Below, piece by piece: positions 5,770 through 11,987 of a stretch of 26,728 nt of DNA. The notes under the pieces are model-generated. The model worked only from the letters and a program-made list of their open reading frames with translations, was not told where the DNA came from and did no database searches. The stretch spans positions 1-26,728 of the IMG/VR virus record IMGVR_UViG_3300005525_000091. One strand, 5' to 3'. The first letter of the stretch is position 1. The number at the start of each line of letters is the position of its first letter. This DNA comes from a virus. The position numbers were made by a program, and so were the translations under genes.

Positions 5770-6231
5770 CTAGAAATCTCCGTCGTTGACTTGGAGGCAG
5801 TCGTATCCGAGGTTTCGCCACGCGCTAACGACCCTCTTGCGATCTTCGAGGACCAGTAGAATGCGGTCTTTGCCTCCAACGTGGTCAGCCCACGAAGGTT
5901 TGAGGATATGATCGTCTGTACGGTCTTGCAAGTCTCGCATCCGCAAGAAGTCGTATGGGACAGAGTGTTCTGCCAGCCACCGTCGTGTGACGGATTCGGT
6001 GGAGGCACACCGTCCAGTGAAGATAGCGATTCGGAAATAGGAGTCATGCAGTGAGCGAACAAGGCGAATGATCGCCGGGCGTGGTGCATCGCCACCACAA
6101 AGGCTGAAGTACTCATCCCACTTCCTTGTTCCGGGCGGGCCGGAGATCAGGTGGTTCCGGTGCTTGTCGCAGGCGAGGGTCCCGTCGAGGTCGACGATGA
6201 CCGTATCTTTCGTTGTACCCATTCCGAGCAT
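5770..6231 (-). CDS. HAD-superfamily phosphatase, T4 PseT 3'-phosphatase-like
   Basis: 153 residues from the ATG at 6231, preceded by GGAGG at 6-nt spacing (a TTG at 6243 lacks this). HAD motif I is VIVDLDGTLA (D14, D16), motif II IFTGR, and motif IV VLEDRKRVVSAWRNLG (Glu-Asp where Asp-Asp is usual). The ending CLQVNDGDF is typical of the phosphatase half of polynucleotide kinase/3'-phosphatases. The kinase half is absent. Substrate may be a 3'-phosphate end or a nucleotide; in this context (next to a thymidylate synthase homologue) a nucleotide-pool role such as dTMP removal is possible but speculative. The 5' end overlaps the preceding gene by 85 nt. Confidence 0.8.
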   Translation of the reverse strand: MLGMGTTKDTVIVDLDGTLACDKHRNHLISGPPGTRKWDEYFSLCGGDAPRPAIIRLVRSLHDSYFRIAIFTGRCASTESVTRRWLAEHSVPYDFLRMRDLQDRTDDHILKPSWADHVGGKDRILLVLEDRKRVVSAWRNLGYDCLQVNDGDF

Positions 6232-7166
6232 GCCATCCTCCAATCTGATGCCACAATCAGGTTTACGAACTTCATGCCATCTCCCTTCCGCTCCTTACGG
6301 TCCGCGTAGGCGCAGTGGATTGGCAGAACTACATTCATCATCCACGCGGTCTTGAAGTTGCCGCGCTGCTTCAGATACACGAACCGCTCGCAGTCATCCA
6401 GCAGATCCCGCCAGTTCTCTCCCTTCTCCAGTAGGGGGAGGGGCTTGACCTTCCCGGCCCGGTAGGGATCGTAGGCGCTGACCGTCTGCCACACTTCGTT
6501 GAAGTTCTCGAGGTTCTTGTAGACGTGTAGGTTGTTCGTGAACACCCGGTAGATGCCCACATCCTTCCCAAGCGCGAGCGCCACGAGCTCGTGGAGGTAG
6601 GTCATGTGAACGGCGTTAGCGCCGAGCATGCCCCACACGAGATCGTTCGAGCGGTTGATCACAGTCATGTGGAGCTTCTTGCCCACGATTCGGAACATGA
6701 TCGACGTGTTGCACGGAACGTCGGCGTGCTTCTCTAGGTCAGAGCTTGGATCCCACATAGAGATAACAGCCCGACGAGAAGCAGGATCTTGCTCCAAAAC
6801 GCCAACGACTCGTTCGATCTGATCCACACCGAAATGATCGCGCCAGCGATACCCGTAAGCACCATGAACAGTATCACTCCCAGGATCAGCATACTCGCGG
6901 TATCGTGCATTGTAGAATTCTAGGAAACGCACGTCGTTGCTTCCCGCGAACATCCACACCGTCTCCATCACATGGAAAAACGGGTTGGCGTTCCGCACGG
7001 GGTCGAACAATACCCGCTCGATTGGGTGTAAGATTTCCAGCATGACTGGCATGGCGGCAGACATCACCGGACCGTTCCGGCTCTGCTCTTCAATCGCCCA
7101 TACTCGCATCTTCCAGAAGGCTTCGCAGTAAGCCTCAGGAACATTGGTGCCCAGAATTACGTTCAT
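6147..7166 (-). CDS. Thymidylate synthase homologue (thymidylate synthase or dUMP/dCMP hydroxymethylase)
   Basis: 339 residues. Fold landmarks: ETVWMFAGSND (about 68-78, like ELLWFLxGxTN), HGAYGYRWR (101-109), SRRAVISMWDP (130-140), catalytic Cys in ADVPCNTSIMF (C152), and VINRSNDLVWGMLGANAVHM (169-188). It transfers a one-carbon unit from folate to C5 of a pyrimidine nucleotide. The RSND...GAN variant differs from cellular ThyA (RSxD...PFN) and is the kind often seen in phage proteins of this fold. Beside an alpha-GPT-PPlase-like and a glycosyltransferase gene, a hydroxymethylase making 5-hydroxymethyl-dUMP (or dCMP) is plausible. The C-terminal Ser/Thr-rich tail is encoded in the overlap with the HAD gene. 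ATGA overlap with the upstream gene. Confidence 0.85.
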   Translation of the reverse strand: MNVILGTNVPEAYCEAFWKMRVWAIEEQSRNGPVMSAAMPVMLEILHPIERVLFDPVRNANPFFHVMETVWMFAGSNDVRFLEFYNARYREYADPGSDTVHGAYGYRWRDHFGVDQIERVVGVLEQDPASRRAVISMWDPSSDLEKHADVPCNTSIMFRIVGKKLHMTVINRSNDLVWGMLGANAVHMTYLHELVALALGKDVGIYRVFTNNLHVYKNLENFNEVWQTVSAYDPYRAGKVKPLPLLEKGENWRDLLDDCERFVYLKQRGNFKTAWMMNVVLPIHCAYADRKERKGDGMKFVNLIVASDWRMACSEWVQRKIRSSSTSTGPSPATSTGTT

Positions 7167-7357
7167 TCTTTCTCTATCTCCTCGGCTATGTCAAGGAACG
7201 TTTTGGCGATGCGCGTTGCTCGCCGCTCAGCAATCTTCATGGTCGCAACCAGATTCGGATGTTTGCGCCTCGCTGACGCATCTTGCCAACTTCGGCGGAA
7301 TTTATTAGCCCGGGCTAGGAGCTGATCGGCAGCCCACCTATAATCATCAGCGTCCAT
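7163..7357 (-). CDS. Small basic helical protein, unknown function
   Basis: 64 residues from the ATG at 7357: MDADDYRWAADQLLARAN..., Arg/Lys-rich middle (SARRKHPNL, AERRATRIAK) and acidic end DIAEEIEKE. The start overlaps the end of the alpha-GPT-PPlase-like gene by 11 nt and the stop overlaps the next ATG (ATGA), so it is translated within the modification block. A much longer in-frame ORF (to 7627) is rejected as an antisense-type shadow inside the neighbouring gene. No family recognised; an accessory subunit is possible. Confidence 0.65.
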   Translation of the reverse strand: MDADDYRWAADQLLARANKFRRSWQDASARRKHPNLVATMKIAERRATRIAKTFLDIAEEIEKE

Positions 7358-8219
7358 TATAGCCCCGCTTGGACCGTCCGGTGCCGGTAAGGACTCGGCA
7401 GTATTTGTCAAACTCGCAAAGGCAGTTTTGGAGGTCTTGGTTGCAGATGATAGGAGTTCCGACAGGCCAGTTCTGATCGACGTACTCGCGTATGGTCTGG
7501 AAGTGGCGAGTGAAAGTACCCGGCGTGACATTTTCGGGCTTGCCGTAGTGGAACCACGAGGCTCCGCGGAGGCTGCCGGGCCCGTGGGCAACGAAGGTAT
7601 ATCGGTCTGGCGCGGTGTTGAGCTCATAGTTGCTGGTGTTCTTGAGATCCGCTATGATTTGGGCTGCGAGGAAGGAGCCGATACCATCCACAGTTTTGAG
7701 GATTTTGTAGGCAGCCTCCAACGTACCGGCTCCGCGCACCTGCGAACCAAGATTGCGGGCGTTCACGGTCTCCAGTACCTGATCTACAAGATAGTCGATC
7801 TTACTCATCGACTGCCCGTGGGTGCTGACGATGTACGCCCCACCCCAGATCTTACCCTGCTCAGCGAGGGCGTAGAGAATTTCCTTGATGTTATCGGGGG
7901 AGTGGTAGAAGATGTATCCGACTTTCCCCAAGGTGTCGGGCCAATTGATGAACCGAGAGAAGATGATGTTGTATTCGAAGTTCGGGTGCGCGTGTGCGAC
8001 CGAGTACATCTTTCGAATGTACTTGGTTACTTTGTCATTCTCTCGGTGAACGTTGCAGAAGTACGTACTCTGGAAAATAGGGTCTTCTGACCACGGCCTC
8101 GGCTTGCCGTCTTGCTTCCGCAGATGGATGAGATACCGCTCCTTGATCCAGTAGGTGAGGAGCTTGGGGTAGTCAAAATCAACCTGCGTTGTAAGCTCGC
8201 TTCCACTGGATACGGACAT
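7347..8219 (-). CDS. Alpha-GPT-PPlase/HMUDK helical-domain family protein (DNA hypermodification)
   Basis: 290 residues. The N-terminal signature RKQDGKPRPWSEDPIF (34-49) followed by STYFCNVHRENDKVT (51-65) is characteristic of the alpha-glutamyl/putrescinyl-thymine pyrophosphorylase group (also found as the helical domain of 5-hmdU DNA kinases). A helix-hairpin-helix is visible at about 174-193 (LKTVDGIGSFLAAQIIADLK), as in DNA glycosylases, and the end carries LCEFDKYCR. Members act on modified thymine in phage DNA. No P-loop kinase domain is fused here. Start: ATG 8219 with AGGAG at 7 nt, inside the last 41 nt of the glycosyltransferase gene. Function as a base-modifying enzyme is inferred from family and neighbours. 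Confidence 0.8.
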   Translation of the reverse strand: MSVSSGSELTTQVDFDYPKLLTYWIKERYLIHLRKQDGKPRPWSEDPIFQSTYFCNVHRENDKVTKYIRKMYSVAHAHPNFEYNIIFSRFINWPDTLGKVGYIFYHSPDNIKEILYALAEQGKIWGGAYIVSTHGQSMSKIDYLVDQVLETVNARNLGSQVRGAGTLEAAYKILKTVDGIGSFLAAQIIADLKNTSNYELNTAPDRYTFVAHGPGSLRGASWFHYGKPENVTPGTFTRHFQTIREYVDQNWPVGTPIICNQDLQNCLCEFDKYCRVLTGTGRSKRGYNGR

Positions 8220-8940
8220 CGGTGCGCTCCTGACCGCCCCATGCGGTCTTCGTTTGCTTGGTGACTACATCCACGAACTCGGGGTGTAGCTCTTTGAGTC
8301 GGTAAGCGGCGCGGGCCTGCTCCTCCATCGTACGGTAGGTGGAGCACCCGCCCGTCACGTTGGAACCCTTTTGGTCGTGAACAATCCAATTGATTTTGAC
8401 GTTCGTGTAGCCCTTGCGCAGAAGCTGAAGGGTCACATCGAAGTCTTCCATCAGGTGAATGCGGTCGAAGCGGACACCCTCTTGTTTGAGGATATCTGAG
8501 CGATAGCAGAGAACTCGCAGGAGGCGGGTGTTGTAGAGCATCCGGGCAATCTCCCGATTGCCGCCCTCCCGCGTACTGACCCCCACGTGAGCGTAACCCT
8601 TATCCAGTAGCCTCTCGATCTGTACAAACAGATCTTCAACCTCCTCAGGGGTCGAGTCGCGGAACTTGGAGGGGTCGTCTTCCCGGCGGGTGGCGAAGCG
8701 CAGATCGTCATCCAACATGACTACCGCCGGATCCTCTAGGCAATCTAGCGAGTAGTCGAGGATGTACTGGCGGGTCGGGCCGATGCCCTTGACGTGGGAG
8801 GGCTGCGGAATCCACGCTGCCCCGTCGGGGATCCCCATGCGCTCTGGGGATATAAAGATGACTTGCTGACGCAGCTTAGGCGGAAGATGCCTGTAGGTGA
8901 GCTGCTCTACCCGATTGAGGGTAGGGATGAAGATATGCAC
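8179..8940 (-). CDS. TET-associated-type glycosyltransferase (TAGT family), DNA base glycosylation candidate
   Basis: 253 residues starting with GTG at 8940 (GGAG 7 nt upstream). GT-A features: N-terminal IFIPTLNR, nucleotide/metal-binding VVMLDDDLRF (D77-D79), and the TAGT-like block HLMEDFDVTLQLLRKGY (162-178), GGCSTYRT (197-204) and WKRAY near the C-terminus. TAGT enzymes are thought to put sugars on hydroxymethylated bases in phage DNA; most were noted beside TET/JBP oxygenases. No such oxygenase is in this window; instead the gene is joined to an alpha-GPT-PPlase-like gene and a thymidylate-synthase-fold gene, so the acceptor could be a 5-hydroxymethylpyrimidine made at nucleotide level. 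Confidence 0.8.
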   Translation of the reverse strand: MHIFIPTLNRVEQLTYRHLPPKLRQQVIFISPERMGIPDGAAWIPQPSHVKGIGPTRQYILDYSLDCLEDPAVVMLDDDLRFATRREDDPSKFRDSTPEEVEDLFVQIERLLDKGYAHVGVSTREGGNREIARMLYNTRLLRVLCYRSDILKQEGVRFDRIHLMEDFDVTLQLLRKGYTNVKINWIVHDQKGSNVTGGCSTYRTMEEQARAAYRLKELHPEFVDVVTKQTKTAWGGQERTDVRIQWKRAYNAG

Positions 8941-8964
8941 TGTGTTTCTCCAGGTGGAGGGGGA

Positions 8965-8986
8965 GTCCCGAATGGAGCATCGGGAC
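8965..8986 (-). promoter_or_regulatory. Hairpin upstream of the glycosyltransferase gene
   Basis: GTCCCGA (8965-8971) and TCGGGAC (8980-8986) form a perfect 7-bp stem with an 8-nt loop in the 86-bp gap between two leftward genes. No T-run follows, so it is more likely an RNA-processing, stability or regulatory hairpin than a terminator. Confidence 0.45.
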
Positions 8987-9026
8987 CACCGCTACCGGGA
9001 AACAAGCCTCCCGGGTGGGGCTACTT

Positions 9027-9347
9027 TTACTCGCCGATCTTGATCAGGCCGTGGCCCACGTCCCAGGCGAGGTCCGCGTAGGTGACGCCCTTCGCGAGCG
9101 CCTCACCCACGGTCGCGGAGCCGAAGTAACCCTCGAACCGCTCGCGGCTCTTGCCGCGCTTCGGGTTGCCCTCGACGAGCACCGTGACCTTGGCGTCGTT
9201 CGGGTACAGCGTGGCGAAGCGGCTCACGCGCGGGGCCTTCGGCTCCTTGGGGGCCTTCGGCTCCTTGGGGGCCTTCTCGGCCTTCGGCGCCTTGGGAGCC
9301 TTCGGCGCCTTGGCGGGCGGGGTCAGATCCAGCGTCTCGTCGGTCAT
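9027..9347 (-). CDS. Lys/Pro/Ala-repeat protein with small C-terminal domain (DNA-binding candidate)
   Basis: 106 residues, start ATG 9347 with AAGGAG at 7 nt. Residues about 10-40 are repeats of (K)AP and KEP (AKAPKAPKAPKAEKAPKEP, 19 residues), like the tails of histone H1-like bacterial proteins. The C-terminal 60 residues (TVLVEGNPKRGKSRERFEGY...GEALAKGVTYADLAWDVGHG) resemble a small domain seen in phage proteins with NPKR..S..RF. It could bind or compact phage DNA or act in nucleoid takeover. It is the first gene after a promoter/operator-like sequence. Confidence 0.7.
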   Translation of the reverse strand: MTDETLDLTPPAKAPKAPKAPKAEKAPKEPKAPKEPKAPRVSRFATLYPNDAKVTVLVEGNPKRGKSRERFEGYFGSATVGEALAKGVTYADLAWDVGHGLIKIGE

Positions 9348-9372
9348 CTTCGTACTCCTTGGGGTTGTTTTG

Positions 9373-9427
9373 CACTGAGCTACCCACTCAGTGAGCGTAT
9401 ATTAGCCTATGTCAACAGCTAATGCAA
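9373..9427 (-). promoter_or_regulatory. Putative promoter and operator for the KAP-repeat gene
   Basis: On the - strand TTGCAT (9422-9427), 17 nt, TAATAT (9399-9404), with a TTGACA also at 9410-9415 inside the spacer. Just downstream lies CACTGAG-7 nt-CTCAGTG (9373-9393), a perfect dyad placed where a repressor could block elongation or initiation. This is the only promoter-like site I found inside the leftward operon. Confidence 0.45.
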
Positions 9428-9628
9428 CTCCCCCGGTGTACTGATTGTGGCAAGGGTGTCACTCACCAGTGCCACGATCAGACTCTCGGGGACCGTATCC
9501 AGGAATTGCGTCAGGTCGGATACGGGGGTCGGCGAGTCGCCTTGGAGGAAGTGCCTTCCACTCGGAGACACGCCGATCGCCCATACGCCTGTCTGCTCTT
9601 CCCACAGCAAAATGTCTTGGGGTGCCAT
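9419..9628 (-). CDS. Small protein, unknown function
   Basis: 69 residues from the ATG at 9628, which lies 4 nt after the helicase stop; an upstream ATG at 9664 lies inside the helicase gene. The sequence MAPQDILLWEEQTGVWAIGV...GRHFLQGDSPTPV reads like a compact beta-rich protein, followed by a helical end (LTQFLDTVPESLIVALVSDTL). Its last codons overlap the putative promoter of the next gene. No family recognised and no good SD, so coupling to the helicase is likely. Confidence 0.6.
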   Translation of the reverse strand: MAPQDILLWEEQTGVWAIGVSPSGRHFLQGDSPTPVSDLTQFLDTVPESLIVALVSDTLATISTPGELH

Positions 9629-9632
9629 ACGG

Positions 9633-11042
9633 TTAAGCCTGCGCCTTATCTGCCAGAGCTGCAAGCAGAGATTGCTGAGTCTTATCCTTGGCGTTCAGAA
9701 CCTTGACTACGCGCTCGTCGATGGTGTCTCGCGCCACGATGTGATACACAAATACAGAGCGCGCCTTCTGCCCTTGTCGATAGATCCGCGCAATAGCCTG
9801 ATCGTAGTACTCAAGATTCCAGGTAATCCCGAACCAAATGACGTGAGCGCATGAGCCTTGTAGATTGAGGCCATGACCCATTGATGCGGGATGACCAAAT
9901 AGTACGGGGATTCTACCCGCATTAAAGTCATCGATAAGCCGGGAGAGTTTGCTTTCCGAGATACCACCGCCCAAGACCGGAACCTTACCCAATCGGGCGA
10001 GCAGTCGTTCCAGATCGTGTTGGAACTCATAGAGAATGAGGGTTGGTGCTCCACCCAACTCTTCGAGGAGATCCTCCAAGGCATCCAGCTTCTCATCGTG
10101 AATTTTCTTCCAATTGCGGTTGAGGTCCACATATACGGCTCCGTTTGCAATTTGGCGACACTTGCCGCCCGCGACCGCAGCATTCGCAGCCACAATGGCT
10201 GAGTCATCCATGAGAGCTACGAACTCTTCCTCTACCTTATCGTAAACTCGCCGAGCGGATTCCGGCAGATCTACGAACACATCCTTGTAGATCAAGTCTG
10301 GCATCAGCAAGTAGTCCTCCGCAGACAGCTGGAGGACGAAGGGCTTCACCTTCTGCACTACCTCGTTGAATGCCGTATCTCGTGGCACCCAGACGTAGGG
10401 ATTCATCGGGTTAGGCTGCGTGAAGAACCGCTGCCTGAAGTGGGTGACGTATCGCCCAAGGGCTGCGCCCTGATCTAGGATGTAGATCTGTCCGAACAAA
10501 TCCATCAGCCCGTTGGGGACTGGAGTGCCGGTGAGGATCCAACGGTATTTGAACGTAGGCAGTAGGTTCTTGAGAATCTTGAATCGCTTGGTGCTGGAGT
10601 CCTTCAGCTTGGAGCTCTCGTCACAGCACAGTACGTCGAACTTCGGACGTATCGTGAGTGGGTCGAAGAGCCACTGGAGGCCCTCGTAGTTGATAATGTA
10701 GATATCGTAATCACCATCTAGCCGGTCGGCTTTATCCGGCCCGTGCAGGACGGTGTACGTCAAATGCTCCGTGTGCGCCCACTTCTTGATCTCGTCAGGC
10801 CACGTTTTCAGCGCGACCCGGAGCGGGGCCACGATCAGCATCTTCTTGGCGAAGCCCTTCTTGTGAAGGACCATAAACGCCGAGAGAACGCTAACTGTCT
10901 TCCCCAACCCCGGGTCGAGGAACAGCCCCGCTGCCCCCTGACTGATCAGGGTTTTGATCGCTTTGACTTGGTAGGGGTGTGGAGTGAATTGGGCGGTGGT
11001 TTTCGTGCTGTCGAAGATAGTAGATTCCGTCATCCGAGTCAT
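9633..11042 (-). CDS. SNF2/DEAD-type superfamily 2 helicase
   Basis: 469 residues from ATG 11042 (an ATG at 11033 is also possible; neither has a strong SD). Motifs in order: Q-motif-like HPYQ (22-25), Walker A LDPGLGKT (K48, T49), Ia IVAPLRVALKTW, II VLCCDESSKLKD (DESS), III ILTGTPVPNG, then C-terminal VI YYDQAIARIYRQGQKARSV. The QxxRxxRxGQ-like motif is typical of SNF2 proteins. It is an ATP-driven DNA translocase, likely for replication, recombination or repair. The first 152 nt overlap the VRR-NUC gene, which suggests a coupled nuclease-helicase pair. Confidence 0.9.
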   Translation of the reverse strand: MTRMTESTIFDSTKTTAQFTPHPYQVKAIKTLISQGAAGLFLDPGLGKTVSVLSAFMVLHKKGFAKKMLIVAPLRVALKTWPDEIKKWAHTEHLTYTVLHGPDKADRLDGDYDIYIINYEGLQWLFDPLTIRPKFDVLCCDESSKLKDSSTKRFKILKNLLPTFKYRWILTGTPVPNGLMDLFGQIYILDQGAALGRYVTHFRQRFFTQPNPMNPYVWVPRDTAFNEVVQKVKPFVLQLSAEDYLLMPDLIYKDVFVDLPESARRVYDKVEEEFVALMDDSAIVAANAAVAGGKCRQIANGAVYVDLNRNWKKIHDEKLDALEDLLEELGGAPTLILYEFQHDLERLLARLGKVPVLGGGISESKLSRLIDDFNAGRIPVLFGHPASMGHGLNLQGSCAHVIWFGITWNLEYYDQAIARIYRQGQKARSVFVYHIVARDTIDERVVKVLNAKDKTQQSLLAALADKAQA

Positions 11043-11334
11043 CCGTCCAGGTTGCGTTGACGCCTCTCTCACGGAGCTCATTTATTCTTTGGTACTGGAG
11101 CTCCCTCGGTTCCTTGCCGGGAACTTTCGTCTCCATGTAGATGTGATAGCCGTACTTATTGACGAACAGCCGGTCGGGCCATCCTGCCTCAATAAAGCGT
11201 AGTTTAGCAGTTATCCACCCACGTCGCCTAGCCCAAGATACAATCCGCCCCTCGATCGTCGCCTCCCGGTCGTTGGACCGGTCAGGACGCTCGGGGGTGA
11301 AGGTTTGTATCTCCTCTTTCAGCTTCTTTGCCAT
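10891..11334 (-). CDS. VRR-NUC domain nuclease
   Basis: 147 residues. VRR-NUC core of about 90 residues: EGRIVSWARRRGW (Glu of motif I), EAGWPDRLFV (Asp), YMETKVPGKEPRELQYQRINEL (ExK and Gln; split after GKEP when matching). The family cuts branched DNA such as Holliday junctions or flaps. Start ATG 11334 has GGAGG at 6 nt, just after the RecB-like gene stop. The C-terminal 50 residues (HRPIHSTPLPSQSDQN...) are low-complexity and are encoded in the overlap with the helicase gene, so the fold probably ends near residue 97. It likely works with the helicase and nuclease on either side. Confidence 0.85.
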   Translation of the reverse strand: MAKKLKEEIQTFTPERPDRSNDREATIEGRIVSWARRRGWITAKLRFIEAGWPDRLFVNKYGYHIYMETKVPGKEPRELQYQRINELRERGVNATWTDDSDDGIYYLRQHENHRPIHSTPLPSQSDQNPDQSGGSGAVPRPGVGEDS

Positions 11335-11336
11335 GA

Positions 11337-11987
11337 TCAGCCTCCGAAGCGGCAGGGGCCTCCGTTAGCCTTAGCGAATCCGCACCAGCGGCAGGAGTAC
11401 TGCGGATTTGGGAAGAAAGCCTCAGCACTGAGGAGGCTATTGACTCTCCCTTCCCAGCGTGCGCGGATCGCGGGAAGATCGGCACGAGTATACCGCTTTT
11501 CACGATTCTGCCCCAGATCCAGGTAGACGTGCGTAGCTACGATCTCCTCGACCTCGGAGTAGGTGGAGAAGACGGCCGCGGCGTAGAGGTCCTTCTGGTC
11601 ATCATGATCATCGTAGATCTTACCCGTCTTCCAATCGAAGACATGAGCCTTGGATTCCAGCACTACCAGTGCGTCCAGTACTCCGCGCCACCACGCGTCC
11701 GAGTCTCCAAACGCACAGGGAGTCCAATCCGCTCGGAGGGCGAGCTGGAGTTCGGCTTTACCGCCCGATTGACGAACGTTGGAGAGGAAGCCGTGGTAGT
11801 ACGAGAGGTCCGCTGGCAAAGCCTCCGTAATTCCTGCGACAAAATCTTCGACGATCTTGTGTTTATCGATACCTCGGGATGCGGCGGCACCTTTCGGCTC
11901 CTTCAGACCGTCAATGTAGCGATACTTGTAGCGAGCGCGACACTTCTCGAATGTGCCGAGCTTAGACAGAGACCACGGGAGGCTCAC
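11337..11987 (-). CDS. RecB/Cas4-like PD-(D/E)XK nuclease with Fe-S cysteines
   Basis: 216 residues, GTG start at 11987 overlapping the polymerase stop (GTGA), with GAGGAG at 8 nt. Motifs: LSKLGTFEKCRARYKYRY (first Cys, C16), RGIDKHKIVE (His of motif I), GVLDALVVLESKAHVFDWKTGK (D...DWK catalytic core), DQKDLYAAAVF (QxxxY), and a terminal cluster YSCRWCGFAKANGGPC. One N-terminal and three C-terminal Cys match the 4Fe-4S arrangement of AddB/Cas4-type exonucleases. It probably resects or trims DNA ends in phage replication/recombination. Confidence 0.88.
   Translation of the reverse strand: MSLPWSLSKLGTFEKCRARYKYRYIDGLKEPKGAAASRGIDKHKIVEDFVAGITEALPADLSYYHGFLSNVRQSGGKAELQLALRADWTPCAFGDSDAWWRGVLDALVVLESKAHVFDWKTGKIYDDHDDQKDLYAAAVFSTYSEVEEIVATHVYLDLGQNREKRYTRADLPAIRARWEGRVNSLLSAEAFFPNPQYSCRWCGFAKANGGPCRFGG

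Noticed and set aside
5691-6116. Long upstream extension of the DUF3310 frame
   Set aside because: It runs out of frame through the HAD phosphatase gene and shows no family conservation; the ATG at 5690 begins the recognised domain.
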